Shown here piece after piece: positions 1 through 8,757 of a stretch of 19,638 bases of DNA. The notes under the pieces were generated by a model. It searched no databases and was not told the origin of the DNA. It saw only the letters and a program-made list of their open reading frames with translations. The stretch is from JB111 sp052093225. GTDB lineage: Bacteria; Actinomycetota; Actinomycetes; Actinomycetales; Actinomycetaceae. A program made the position numbers and the translations under genes. The stretch's first letter is position 1. Every line of letters starts with the position of its first letter. The stretch lies in assembly GCA_052093225.1 (NCBI GenBank), contig JBQDDG010000047.1, forward strand, positions 1-19,638, in the 5' to 3' direction.

Positions 1-161
1 TCGTCCGCCTCGTCGGCGCGGTCCTGGCCGAGCAGACCGATGAATGGGCCGAAGGGCGCCACTACCTCGGACTCGACATCCTCACCCGCTGCCGCCTCGA
101 CATCGTGCCCGACACCGGAAACGAGGTGGCCACCAACTCCCTACCCGCCCTCACAGCCTGA
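1..161 (+). CDS. IS256-family transposase, C-terminal fragment
   Basis: An open frame enters from the left edge (first full codon at 3) and stops at TGA 159-161. It encodes about 52 residues. The segment LVGAVLAEQTDEWAEGRHYL followed by GLDIL is the characteristic end of IS256/Mutator transposases of actinobacteria (LVGAVL.EQ.DEW...RRYL). These are DDE-type enzymes that cut and rejoin DNA at the ends of their element. Only the region after the catalytic core is visible, so activity cannot be judged. The stop lies about 45 bases before the inferred element end, the usual arrangement. It is partial only because the window starts inside it. Confidence 0.8.
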   Translation, partial: VRLVGAVLAEQTDEWAEGRHYLGLDILTRCRLDIVPDTGNEVATNSLPALTA

Positions 162-206
162 CCCATCGCCGAAGGACCACTACACCACTCAAAGGGACTT
201 GACCCC
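1..206 (+). mobile_element. Right end of an IS256-family insertion sequence (partial)
   Basis: The stretch holds the last codons of a Mutator/IS256-type transposase, then about 45 bases ending in an AAAGGGACTTGACCC segment that resembles the terminal inverted repeats of such elements. LysR homology on the minus strand stops at exactly this point, which places the element boundary near 205-207. The left end and any target-site duplication lie outside the window. The family call rests on the protein tail; the exact end is inferred. Confidence 0.7.
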
Positions 207-406
207 TCCGTGAGGCGCACCGGTCGGGCCTTCCGGTCGAACAGCTGGGCGCCCAGGTGACGCTCGAGGTCCGCGACGTGGCTGCTGATCCGGGGTTGGC
301 TCCGATAGGTGTTCTCTGCCGCCGCCGCGAAGCCGCCGAAGTCGACCACTGCGAGAAAGCTGTTGAGCCACTCGAAGCGGTAGTTGTCGATCGGGCCGGA
401 CTCCAC
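207..406 (-). pseudogene. LysR-family regulator, cut off after its DNA-binding domain by an IS
   Basis: Reading leftward from GTG 406-404, about 67 codons give a LysR N-terminus. WLNSFLAVVDFGGFAAAAEN is the first helix, RSQPRISSHVADLERHLG the recognition helix, and LFDRKARPVRLTE the end of the winged helix-turn-helix. Homology stops at LTE (codon ending at 206), where LysR proteins normally continue with AG and a linker. The frame then runs into the IS terminus. The whole ligand-binding domain (about 200 residues) is missing here. The fragment could at most make a DNA-binding stub lacking an effector domain. The remainder may lie beyond the IS or be lost. It shares strand with the quinone oxidoreductase that precedes it, which could be a former target, but this is speculation. 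Confidence 0.82.
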
Positions 407-546
407 AGGTCACCTACCGGGTCGCGCGACCCCCACCGTCGGGGGTCGACAGGTTGCGCCGAAGTCTATCGAGGGCGAATGGTGGCGTCCCACGTTCCCC
501 TGGGCGCGCCGGACGCCCCCGCCCGGCCAAGGGCGGCGGGCTGCCC

Positions 547-1533
547 TCAAGGGTGGTCGATGAGGATCTTTCCCGTTGTCGTGCCCGACTCGATCGCGCG
601 GTGCGCGGCGGCGGCGTCGGCGAGCGGGAACCGGTGCCCGATCCGCACGTCGAGCTCGCCACGGGCTGCGCGGGACGACACCTCGGACCAGCGGTGCTCG
701 CGCTCCTCGCGATCCGCGGTGTAGTCCCCGATGCTCGGGCGGGTGACGAACAGCGACCCACCGGAGTTGAGCCGCTGCAGGTCGAGCGGTGGGACGGGAC
801 CCGACGCCGCCCCGAACAGCACGAGGGTGCCGCGCGGGCGCAGCGAACCTAGCGACGCGTCGAACGTGTCCCTCCCGACGCCGTCGAGAGCGACGTCGAC
901 ACCGGCGCCCCCGGTCAGCCCGCGCACGATGCCCGGCAGCTCGGCGGTGAGGTCGTCCAGCTCGCGGTACCGGACCACCTCGGCGGCCCCGGCTGCGCGG
1001 GCGAGCTCCTCCTTCTCCGGCGAGCCCACGAGGGCGATGACGTGGGCGCCGCGGGCGGCCGCCAGCTGGGTGGCCAGCAGGCCGACACCGCCGGCGGCCG
1101 CCGTGAGCAGGACCGTCGTGCCCTCGGCCACGCGGGTCGCGCCGTCGACCAGGTAGTGCGCCGTCATGCCCTGGAGCGGGAGCGCGGCCGCGGCGTCGAG
1201 GCCGAGGCCGTCCGGCACGCGCAGGGCGACGCCTGCCGGCAGGACCACCTGCTCCGCGTACGACGCCGGCCCCGCCGCCCATGCCACGCGGTCGCCGACC
1301 GACCAGCCGGACACCGCCTCGCCCACGCCGCGCACGACCCCGGATCCTTCCGACCCCGGCGTGTGCGGGAGATCGACCGGGTACTGGCCCGAGCGGCGGT
1401 AGGTGTCGATGAAGTTGAGGCCCGCGTGGGCGACGTCGACGAGCAGCTCTCCGGGGGCCGGGGCCGGGTCCGGTACCTCCGTGAGTCGCAGGACGTCGGG
1501 GGAGCCGGTCTCGGTCTGGACGATGGCACGCAT
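547..1533 (-). CDS. NADPH:quinone oxidoreductase, zeta-crystallin type
   Basis: The 328-residue product is a zinc-free medium-chain dehydrogenase/reductase of the quinone oxidoreductase (QOR/zeta-crystallin) group, a cytosolic enzyme reducing quinones or activated alkenes with NADPH. The GroES-like N-terminal half contains AGLNFIDTYRRSGQYPVDLP and the PGSEGSGVV turn, both typical of QOR. The Rossmann half contains the dinucleotide motif AAAGGVGLLATQLA (about residues 147-160), and the C-terminus GKILIDHP is standard. Cysteines of the structural zinc lobe are absent. I chose ATG 1533-1531 over an in-frame start 57 bases upstream because MRAIVQ is the usual family N-terminus and the extension is arginine-rich and atypical. 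The gene diverges from argC. The natural substrate cannot be told from sequence. Confidence 0.88.
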   Translation of the reverse strand: MRAIVQTETGSPDVLRLTEVPDPAPAPGELLVDVAHAGLNFIDTYRRSGQYPVDLPHTPGSEGSGVVRGVGEAVSGWSVGDRVAWAAGPASYAEQVVLPAGVALRVPDGLGLDAAAALPLQGMTAHYLVDGATRVAEGTTVLLTAAAGGVGLLATQLAAARGAHVIALVGSPEKEELARAAGAAEVVRYRELDDLTAELPGIVRGLTGGAGVDVALDGVGRDTFDASLGSLRPRGTLVLFGAASGPVPPLDLQRLNSGGSLFVTRPSIGDYTADREEREHRWSEVSSRAARGELDVRIGHRFPLADAAAAHRAIESGTTTGKILIDHP

Positions 1534-1682
1534 GGCCCCATCGTGCCGCACGTCTCGACGTCGGAGGCGGGAGCGGCTCGCGGCGCGCACGGCCGGCGCG
1601 CTCGTCGAGCGCCGTCGCGGTGACCCAGGTCTGGAACTCGTTCCTCACGATGAGCACCGCCTCGAACCACGACTCCCGTGGC

Positions 1683-1696
1683 TGCATGGATATGCG
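1683..1696 (+). promoter_or_regulatory. Candidate ArgR operator (ARG box) before argC
   Basis: The segment reads TGCAT-GGAT-ATGCG, an inverted repeat with a 4-base spacer and one mismatch in the outer base. It has the same geometry as the E. coli ARG box (TGAAT-N4-ATTCA), with the extra G/C seen in actinobacterial boxes. It ends 5 bases before the likely -10 hexamer, so bound ArgR would block RNA polymerase. ArgR is encoded in the same operon, so autoregulation by arginine is likely. Only one box is visible; ArgR hexamers usually bind pairs. Confidence 0.5.
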
Positions 1697-1701
1697 CAAC
1701 G

Positions 1702-1707
1702 TAGTAT
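1702..1707 (+). promoter_or_regulatory. Likely -10 element of the argC operon promoter (leaderless)
   Basis: TAGTAT fits the actinobacterial TANNNT -10 pattern and ends 9 bases before the argC GTG. A transcript starting 7-10 bases after it would begin at or within a few bases of the start codon. No Shine-Dalgarno sequence lies before the GTG, which also fits a leaderless mRNA. No good -35 is seen. Confidence 0.5.
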
Positions 1708-1716
1708 GGTGATGCG

Positions 1717-2781
1717 GTGACTTATTCGATCGCCGTCGCCGGCGCCTCCGGCTACGCGGGTGGCGAGGTCCTGCGCCTCGCCCTCGCGCACCCCGACCTG
1801 ACCATCGGCGCGCTCACCGCCGCCTCGTCGGCGGGGGACCCGCTCCTGGCGCACCAGCCGCACCTGCACCCGCTCGCGGACCGAGTCCTCGAGCCGACGA
1901 GCGCGACCCGCCTGGCTGAGCACGACGTCGTCGTGCTCGCGCTCCCACACGGCGCCTCCGGCGAGATCACCGCCGAGCTCGAGGGCCTCGGGTACGAGGG
2001 GGTCGTCGTCGACGTCGGCGCCGACCACCGCCTCACCGACCCCGTGGCGTGGGAGTCCTTCTACGGCTCCCCGCACGCCGGCGCCTGGCCCTACGGGCTG
2101 CCCGAGCTCCTCCACGCGGGGGAGACGGCGCCCGCCGCCCAGCGCGCCGAGCTCGCCACGTCGCGTCGCATCGCCGTCCCGGGCTGCAACGTCACCGCCG
2201 TCACCCTCGCGCTCCAGCCCGGCGTGGCCGCGGACGTCGTCGACTCGAGCGACGTCGTCGCCGTCCTCGCCGTCGGCTACTCGGGCGCCGGCAAGGCGCT
2301 CAAGCCGCACCTGACCGCCGCCGAAGCGGCCGGCAACCTCCAGCCCTACGGCATGGCGGGCACCCACCGGCACGTCCCGGAGATCGAGCAGAACCTCGCC
2401 GTCGCCGGCGCCACGGCCCCCCGCCTCTCCTTCACCCCGGTCCTCGCGCCGGTCTCGCGCGGCATCCTCGCCACGGTCACGGCACCGCTGGTCGAGGGAG
2501 CCACCCCCGACGACGTCGCCGCGGCCTGGCACGCCGCCTACGACGGCGAGGGCGTGGTCCGGCTCCTGCCCGACGGCGTGTGGCCCACCACCGCCGCGGT
2601 CTCCGGCGCGAACCTCGCCACCGTCCAGGTGGCCGTCGACCACCGGGCCGGCCGCGTCGTCGCGGTGTGCGCGCTCGACAACCTCGCCAAGGGGACCGCC
2701 GGTGGCGCCATCCAGTCCCTCAACCTCGCCCTCGGTCTCGAGGAGACCACCGGCCTGCCCCTGACGGGAGTCGCCCCGTGA
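1717..2781 (+). CDS. argC: N-acetyl-gamma-glutamyl-phosphate reductase
   Basis: ArgC reduces N-acetylglutamyl-5-phosphate to the semialdehyde with NADPH, the third step of arginine synthesis in the cytosol. The 354-residue protein has the nucleotide-binding N-terminus IAVAGASGYAGGEVLRL, the catalytic cysteine C157 in VPGCNVTAVTLAL, and the C-terminal GTAGGAIQSLNLALGL, all hallmarks of the family at normal length. The GTG start is fixed by the N-terminal Rossmann strand beginning at residue 3. It is the first gene of a six-gene operon, and its TGA overlaps the argJ GTG by four bases (GTGA at 2778). Expression is probably set by the ARG box at 1683-1696. Confidence 0.97.
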   Translation: MTYSIAVAGASGYAGGEVLRLALAHPDLTIGALTAASSAGDPLLAHQPHLHPLADRVLEPTSATRLAEHDVVVLALPHGASGEITAELEGLGYEGVVVDVGADHRLTDPVAWESFYGSPHAGAWPYGLPELLHAGETAPAAQRAELATSRRIAVPGCNVTAVTLALQPGVAADVVDSSDVVAVLAVGYSGAGKALKPHLTAAEAAGNLQPYGMAGTHRHVPEIEQNLAVAGATAPRLSFTPVLAPVSRGILATVTAPLVEGATPDDVAAAWHAAYDGEGVVRLLPDGVWPTTAAVSGANLATVQVAVDHRAGRVVAVCALDNLAKGTAGGAIQSLNLALGLEETTGLPLTGVAP

Positions 2782-3941
2782 GCATCACCGCCCCCGCCGG
2801 ATTCCGGGCCGCCGGCGTCACCGCCGGGCTCAAGGCCTCCGGCACGCCCGACGTCGCCCTGGTCGTCAACGACGGCCCCGACCGCGTGGCCGCCGCGGTC
2901 CTCACCACCAACCGCATCGAGGCGGCCCCGGTGACCTGGACCCGACAGGTCGTCGCCGACGGCCGGGCCGACGCCGTCGTCCTCAACTCCGGCGGCGCCA
3001 ACGCCTGCACCGGCCCCGAGGGCTTCGCCGACACCCACCGCACCGCCGAACACGTGGCCGCCACGCTGGGCGTCTCCGCCGGCGACGTCGTCGTGTGCTC
3101 GACGGGACTCATCGGCGAGCGACTGCCGATGGACCGGCTCCTCGGCGGCATCGACACCGCCGCCGAGGTCCTTGCCACCGACGGCGGCGACGACGCGGCC
3201 CACGCGATCATGACCACCGACACCGCCGCCAAGCAGACCCTCGTCCAGGGTGCCGGCTGGTCGGTCGGCGGCATGGCCAAGGGCGCCGGCATGCTCGCCC
3301 CGGGGATGGCCACGATGCTCGTCGTCCTCACCACGGACGCCGTCCTCGACGCCGCGACGGCGGACCGCGTGCTGCGCGCGGCGACCCGCACGACCTTCGA
3401 CCGGGTCGACTCCGACGGCTGCATGTCCACCAACGACACCGTCGTCCTGCTCGCGTCCGGCGCCTCCGGCGTCGCCCCGGACGAGCAGGAGCTGACCGAG
3501 GCGGTGACCGCCGCGAGCGCCGACCTCGCCCGCCGGCTCGTGGCCGACGCCGAGGGCGCGTCGCACGACATCGCCGTCACCGTCACGCATGCCTCGAGCG
3601 AGGAGGCCGCCGTGGCGGTCGCCCGCGCGGTGACCAGGTCCAACCTGTTCAAGGCCGCCGTGTTCGGCAACGACCCGAACTGGGGCCGGATCCTCGCGGC
3701 CGCGGGCACCGTCCCCGAGGACGTCGCCCCGTTCGACGCCACCACCGTCGACGTCTCCGTCAACGGCGTCATGGTCTGCAAGGACTCCGGGGTGGGGGAG
3801 CCGCGCGGGCTCGTCGACCTCGCCGCCGACCGCGAGGTGGCGGTCCTCGTCGACCTCAAGGCCGGCGACGCGAGCGCGACCGTGTGGACCAACGACCTCA
3901 CGCACGACTACGTCCACGAGAACAGCGCGTACTCCACATGA
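2778..3941 (+). CDS. argJ: Bifunctional ornithine acetyltransferase / N-acetylglutamate synthase
   Basis: ArgJ moves the acetyl group from N-acetylornithine to glutamate, recycling acetyl in the cyclic pathway; many members can also use acetyl-CoA to make N-acetylglutamate. The 387-residue precursor carries the self-cleavage site in KGAGMLAPGMATMLVVL. The conserved threonine T179 becomes the nucleophile at the start of the beta subunit. SNLFKAAVFGNDPNWGRILA and the C-terminal NDLTHDYVHENSAYST are also typical. The gene starts at GTG 2778, overlapping argC, and its stop overlaps the argB ATG (ATGA at 3938). Whether it is mono- or bifunctional cannot be read from sequence; no separate argA-like synthase is seen in the window. 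Confidence 0.96.
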   Translation: MSITAPAGFRAAGVTAGLKASGTPDVALVVNDGPDRVAAAVLTTNRIEAAPVTWTRQVVADGRADAVVLNSGGANACTGPEGFADTHRTAEHVAATLGVSAGDVVVCSTGLIGERLPMDRLLGGIDTAAEVLATDGGDDAAHAIMTTDTAAKQTLVQGAGWSVGGMAKGAGMLAPGMATMLVVLTTDAVLDAATADRVLRAATRTTFDRVDSDGCMSTNDTVVLLASGASGVAPDEQELTEAVTAASADLARRLVADAEGASHDIAVTVTHASSEEAAVAVARAVTRSNLFKAAVFGNDPNWGRILAAAGTVPEDVAPFDATTVDVSVNGVMVCKDSGVGEPRGLVDLAADREVAVLVDLKAGDASATVWTNDLTHDYVHENSAYST

Positions 3942-4921
3942 GCGACGAGAACGAGATCGAGATCGAGTCCGGTACCGGGGAGGACTTCCACTTCGACACC
4001 GAGCGGGACCTCTTCGCCCACCAGAAGGCCGAGGTCCTCGTCCAGGCGCTGCCGTGGCTGCAGCGGTTCGCCGGCGCGACAGTGGTGGTCAAGTACGGCG
4101 GCAACGCCATGGTCGATACGGACCTCAAGCGCGCCTTCGCCGCCGACGTCCTCTTCCTCCACCAGGTGGGGCTGCGGCCCGTCGTCGTCCACGGCGGCGG
4201 CCCGCAGATCTCCTCGATGCTCGGCCGGCTCGGCATCGACTCCGAGTTCCGCGGCGGCCTGCGCTACACCTCCGACGAGGCCATGGACGTCGTCCGCATG
4301 GTCCTCACCGGGCAGGTCCAGCGCGAGCTCGTCACCCTGCTCAACCACGACGTGCCCCACGCCGTCGGGCTGTCCGGTGAGGACGGCCGGCTGCTGCTCG
4401 CGCGCCGGCGCACCGCCGTCGTCGACGGGCAGCCGGTGGACGTAGGGCACGTGGGCGACGTCGTCACCGTGAACCCCGGTGCGATCACCCAGCTGCTCGA
4501 CGCGGGACGGATCCCCGTGGTCTCCACGATCGCCGTCGACGTCGAGGACTCCGGCCAGGTCCTCAACGTCAACGCCGACACGGCCGCCGCGGCGATCGCG
4601 CAGGCCGTCGGCGCGCGCAAGCTCGTCGTCCTCACCGACGTCGAGGGGCTCTACTCCGCGTGGCCCGACCGCTCGAGCCTGGTCTCGCAGATCACCGCCG
4701 ACCGGCTCGTCGAGCTGCTGCCCGGCCTCGAGTCCGGGATGGTCCCGAAGATGGAGGCCTGCCTGCGCGCGGTCCGCGGCGGCGTGCCGCAGGCGCACGT
4801 CATCGACGGCCGCAAGGCGCACTCGATGCTGCTCGAGATCTTCACCGACGAGGGGGTCGGCACCCTCGTGCTGCCGGACGACGCCCCGGCCGACCCCACG
4901 ATCCGGAAGGACCCCGCATGA
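3938..4921 (+). CDS. argB: Acetylglutamate kinase
   Basis: ArgB phosphorylates N-acetylglutamate with ATP, the second and usually arginine-inhibited step. The 327-residue amino-acid-kinase-fold protein shows VVVKYGGNAMVD (phosphate-binding lysine and glycine loop), VVVHGGGPQISSMLGRLGI (substrate loop), VLNVNADTAAAAIAQAVGA (nucleotide site) and MVPKMEACLRAVRGGVPQAHVIDG. An N-terminal stretch of about 30 residues precedes the fold. Its end, with KAEVLVQALPWLQRF, matches the N-terminal helix found in arginine-sensitive ArgB enzymes, so feedback inhibition by arginine is expected. The first 20 residues are unusually acidic (DENEIEIE and following). Both ends overlap neighbours by four bases. Confidence 0.97.
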   Translation: MSDENEIEIESGTGEDFHFDTERDLFAHQKAEVLVQALPWLQRFAGATVVVKYGGNAMVDTDLKRAFAADVLFLHQVGLRPVVVHGGGPQISSMLGRLGIDSEFRGGLRYTSDEAMDVVRMVLTGQVQRELVTLLNHDVPHAVGLSGEDGRLLLARRRTAVVDGQPVDVGHVGDVVTVNPGAITQLLDAGRIPVVSTIAVDVEDSGQVLNVNADTAAAAIAQAVGARKLVVLTDVEGLYSAWPDRSSLVSQITADRLVELLPGLESGMVPKMEACLRAVRGGVPQAHVIDGRKAHSMLLEIFTDEGVGTLVLPDDAPADPTIRKDPA

Positions 4922-6240
4922 GCGACCACGACCCCGCACCCGCCGGACCGACCTGGCAGGGCCGATACTCGGGATCCGTGATGAACACCTTCGGCACCCC
5001 GCGGCTCGCGCTCGTGTCCGGCTCCGGCACGCACGTCACGGACAACGAGGGGCGCACCTACCTCGACCTGCTCGGCGGCATCGCCGTGCTCTCGCTCGGG
5101 CACGGGCACCCGGCCCTCGTCGGTGCGGTGGCCGACCAGGCCGCCACGCTCGGGCACGTCTCCAACTTCTTCACCTCGGGCCCGCAGGTGCGCCTCGCCG
5201 AGCGGCTGCTCGAGATCGTCACGCCGGGCGGCGCCCCCGAGGGCTCGCGCGTGTTCCTGTCGAACTCCGGCACGGAGGCCAACGAGGCGGCGCTGAAGAT
5301 CGTCCGCCGCCACGGCGCGGAGCGGTTCGGCGAGGGACGGCCCGGCCGGGTCCTCGCCCTCACGCACTCCTTCCACGGCCGCACCCTCGGCGCCCTGGCG
5401 CTCACCCACAAGCCGGCCATCCGTGAACCGTTCGCCCCGCTCGGGCCGGACGTCACCTTCGTCGAGCCCGGGGACCTCGACGCCGTACGCGCCGAGCTGG
5501 CGCGCGGCGACGTCGCGGGCCTCTTCCTCGAGCCGATCCAGGGCGAGGCCGGCGTCGTGCCGCTGCCCGAGGGGTACCTGGCCGCCGCCGGCGAGGCGGC
5601 CCGCGCCGCGGGTGCGCTCGTCGTCATCGACGAGATCCAGACCGGGATCGGGCGCACCGGGGCGTGGATGGGTCACCACCGGCCCGAGATCGGCGGGTCG
5701 TTCGTGCCCGACGTCGTCACGCTCGCCAAGGGCCTCGGCGGTGGCGTGCCGATCGGCGCCACGGTGGCGCTCGGCGAGCACGCCGCGACGCTGCTCGGGC
5801 CGGGCGCCCACGGCACCACGTTCGGCGGGAACCCCGTCTCCTGCGCGGCGGCCCTCGCGGTGCTCGACGTCGTCGGCGCACCAGGTTTCCTCGACGAGGT
5901 CGTCCGGGTCGGCGACGCGCTGCGCGCCGGCATCGAGGGCATCGGCTCCCCGCTCGTGGCCGGTACCCGCGGCGCGGGCCTGCACGTCGGCGTCGCGCTG
6001 TCCGGCGAGCACGCCTCCGCCGTCTCGGCCGCCGCCCAGGACGCCGGCCTCATCGTCAACCCCGTCGCGCCGTCGGCCCTGCGTCTCGCGCCGGCGCTCG
6101 TCCTGTCCGACGACGACGTGGCCGAGGCCGTCGACAAGCTCGCCCAGGCGCTCGGCCGGGTCGAGCAGCACCTCGGTGAGAGTGCCGCCGGCGCGGACGG
6201 TGCGACCGGGGCCGCCGCACGGACGGAGGAGCAGCGATGA
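4918..6240 (+). CDS. argD: Acetylornithine aminotransferase
   Basis: ArgD transfers an amino group from glutamate to N-acetylglutamate semialdehyde, giving N-acetylornithine, with pyridoxal phosphate. The 440-residue class-III aminotransferase contains LSNSGTEANEAALKIVRRHG (phosphate binding), the HSFHGRTLGAL segment, the PLP-contacting IDEIQTGIGRTG (D238), and the Schiff-base lysine K271 in TLAKGLGGGVPIGA. It is slightly longer than the usual 390-400 residues because of an N-terminal lead and an Ala/Gly-rich C-terminal tail of about 20 residues. The start ATG overlaps the argB stop and the stop overlaps the argR start. ArgD enzymes can also act in lysine synthesis (DapC), which is possible here. 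Confidence 0.96.
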   Translation: MSDHDPAPAGPTWQGRYSGSVMNTFGTPRLALVSGSGTHVTDNEGRTYLDLLGGIAVLSLGHGHPALVGAVADQAATLGHVSNFFTSGPQVRLAERLLEIVTPGGAPEGSRVFLSNSGTEANEAALKIVRRHGAERFGEGRPGRVLALTHSFHGRTLGALALTHKPAIREPFAPLGPDVTFVEPGDLDAVRAELARGDVAGLFLEPIQGEAGVVPLPEGYLAAAGEAARAAGALVVIDEIQTGIGRTGAWMGHHRPEIGGSFVPDVVTLAKGLGGGVPIGATVALGEHAATLLGPGAHGTTFGGNPVSCAAALAVLDVVGAPGFLDEVVRVGDALRAGIEGIGSPLVAGTRGAGLHVGVALSGEHASAVSAAAQDAGLIVNPVAPSALRLAPALVLSDDDVAEAVDKLAQALGRVEQHLGESAAGADGATGAAARTEEQR

Positions 6241-6790
6241 GCGCCCCGTCCAACCGGGCCGCGCGCCACTCGATCGTCGAGGAGCTGATCGCCGCCGGCG
6301 AGGTGCACTCGCAGACCGAGCTGCGGAACCTGCTCGCCGACCGGGGGGTGGACGTCACCCAGACCACCGTCTCCCGCGACCTCGACGAGCTGCGCGCCGT
6401 CAAGGTCCGCGGCGCCGACGGCGCGCAGGTCTACGCGCTGCCGAACCTCGTCGCGCCCGCGCCGATCACCGATGCCGCCCAGATCCACGCCCGCCTCGAG
6501 CGCTGGTGCGTCGAGGTCCTCGTCGGTGCGGACCACGCCCAGAACCTCGCCGTGCTGCGCACCCCGCCGGGCGCCGCGCAGCTGCTCGCCTCCGCCGTCG
6601 ACCAGTCCCGCTTCCCCGACGTGCTCGGGTGCGTGGCGGGAGACGACACCGTCCTCGTCATCACTCGTGACGAGACCTCCGCCGCCGGGATCGTCGCCCG
6701 GCTCCTCGATCTCGCCCGCCGCGGCGGGCCCGCCACAGCCACCCCCGAGAACGGGACGACCAGGCCCTCCGTGGCCGAAAGGAAGCACGC

Positions 6791-6794
<4 letters not shown>
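6237..6794 (+). CDS. argR: Arginine repressor
   Basis: ArgR is the arginine-sensing hexameric DNA-binding protein that represses arginine synthesis genes and can activate catabolic ones. The 185-residue product has the N-terminal winged helix with SQTELRNLLADRGVDVTQTT followed by VSRDLDELRAVKV. The C-terminal oligomerisation and arginine-binding domain includes VLRTPPGAAQLLASAVDQ and GCVAGDDTVLVITRD; the aspartate pair in GDDT is the usual arginine contact. A polar tail of about 25 residues after the core makes it longer than the usual 150-170. It lies between argD and argG, so it should be expressed with and feed back on the operon through the box at 1683-1696. Overlaps at both ends are four bases. 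Confidence 0.96.
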
Positions 6795-8050
<1,256 letters not shown>

Positions 8051-8066
8051 CCCTGGTCGGCTGCTC

Positions 8067-8113
8067 GCCTGCCCTGCCCGCCTGCCCTGCCCGCCTGCCC
8101 TGCCCGCCTGCCC
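8067..8113. repeat. 13-base tandem repeat, about 3.6 copies
   Basis: The unit GCCTGCCCTGCCC begins at 8067, 8080 and 8093 with perfect copies, and a partial copy begins at 8106. The six bases before 8067 match the unit end with one mismatch. It starts 16 bases after the argG stop. It is non-coding on present evidence and of a length and kind that can vary between strains by slippage. Confidence 0.9.
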
Positions 8114-8116
8114 GCC

Positions 8117-8169
8117 GAGGACGTGCTCAAGGTGTCGAGGTCGTGCTTCCGAAGCACGTCCTCGACACC
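8117..8169. terminator. Long palindrome between convergent genes, possible bidirectional terminator
   Basis: Bases 8131-8140 (GGTGTCGAGG) are the exact reverse complement of 8160-8169, and 8142-8149 of 8151-8158. Only position 8141 against 8159 mismatches, giving a 39-base hairpin of about 17 pairs. A third copy of the motif lies at 8117-8127 (GAGGACGTGCT), exactly complementary to 8153-8163, so two mutually exclusive stems are possible. It sits between argG (+) and a minus-strand lipoprotein gene, where a two-way terminator would be expected. There is no T-run on either strand, so a rho-independent role is uncertain; a dispersed palindromic element is an alternative. Confidence 0.6.
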
Positions 8170-8246
8170 CACGGCACGTTCTCGGCACAGCGGTGCTCGC
8201 CGTGGCCCATGTCGGTGAGGACCCTGCCAGGCGGAGCCCGAGGTGC

Positions 8247-8651
8247 TCAGGCGCCCGAGCCGCTGGGGCCGCAGATCTCCTCGATCGCGGTCGTGTTCTC
8301 CGCGACGGACTCCAGTTCCATGTCGCCCTCGCCGCTCATGGCGCGCCCGAAGTCGGCCTCGCTGGTGAAGAGCTGGGCGAGGTTCTCCGGCGAGCGCTCG
8401 GCGAGGTCGTCCATCGTCGCCGCGTAGTCCTGGAACAGTCCCTGGAACTCCTCGGACTCCGGCGATGCGCCGCTGACCTCCTGCGCGCGCTCGGACATCT
8501 CGTTCCACGTGGCGTGGTACTCGCCGCACGCGTCGTCCTCGCTCAGCTGCTCCGCGGAGTCGTCACCACCGCCGCAGCCGGCGAGGGCGACGACGAGGAG
8601 GCCCGACGCGAGGAGCGCCGGAGCGGTGGAGGCGCGGAGACGCAGGTTCAT
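8247..8651 (-). CDS. Small secreted lipoprotein, function unknown
   Basis: The 134-residue product starts MNLRLRAST, followed by a hydrophobic core and the lipobox LAGC with C26 as the expected lipidated residue, so it should be anchored on the outer face of the membrane. The mature part is acidic and predicted helical (DDACGEYHATWNEMSERAQE and onwards). Cysteines in DACGE and EEICGPSG could form one disulfide. A GGGAG ribosome site lies 7 bases before ATG 8651-8649. I do not recognise a named domain. It converges on argG and lies after a second lipoprotein gene on the same strand (107-base upstream gap to the next gene's stop). The two share a near-identical lipobox region, see findings. Confidence 0.8.
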   Translation of the reverse strand: MNLRLRASTAPALLASGLLVVALAGCGGGDDSAEQLSEDDACGEYHATWNEMSERAQEVSGASPESEEFQGLFQDYAATMDDLAERSPENLAQLFTSEADFGRAMSGEGDMELESVAENTTAIEEICGPSGSGA

Positions 8652-8757
8652 GGGGTGGCTCCCGTGGTTGGTGGGTGACGAGTGGGCGGCGGGGCGCGCC
8701 TGGTCGGTGGTGCTCAGGACGGGCCGGGGCGGTGGGCGCGACGGCGCGGACGCCGAC

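Noticed and set aside
410..1699. A 429-codon minus-strand frame over the quinone reductase
   Set aside because: Mostly low-complexity Arg/Gly/Pro translation antiphase to a clear enzyme gene; only its first 30 codons look coding-like and are mentioned as a low-interest finding.
2049..3941. A 630-codon open frame overlapping argC and argJ
   Set aside because: Its first part is an arginine-rich shadow of argC in another frame. Only the portion from GTG 2778 is the real argJ. Many similar Arg/Ala/Pro-rich shadows across the window were dropped for the same reason.
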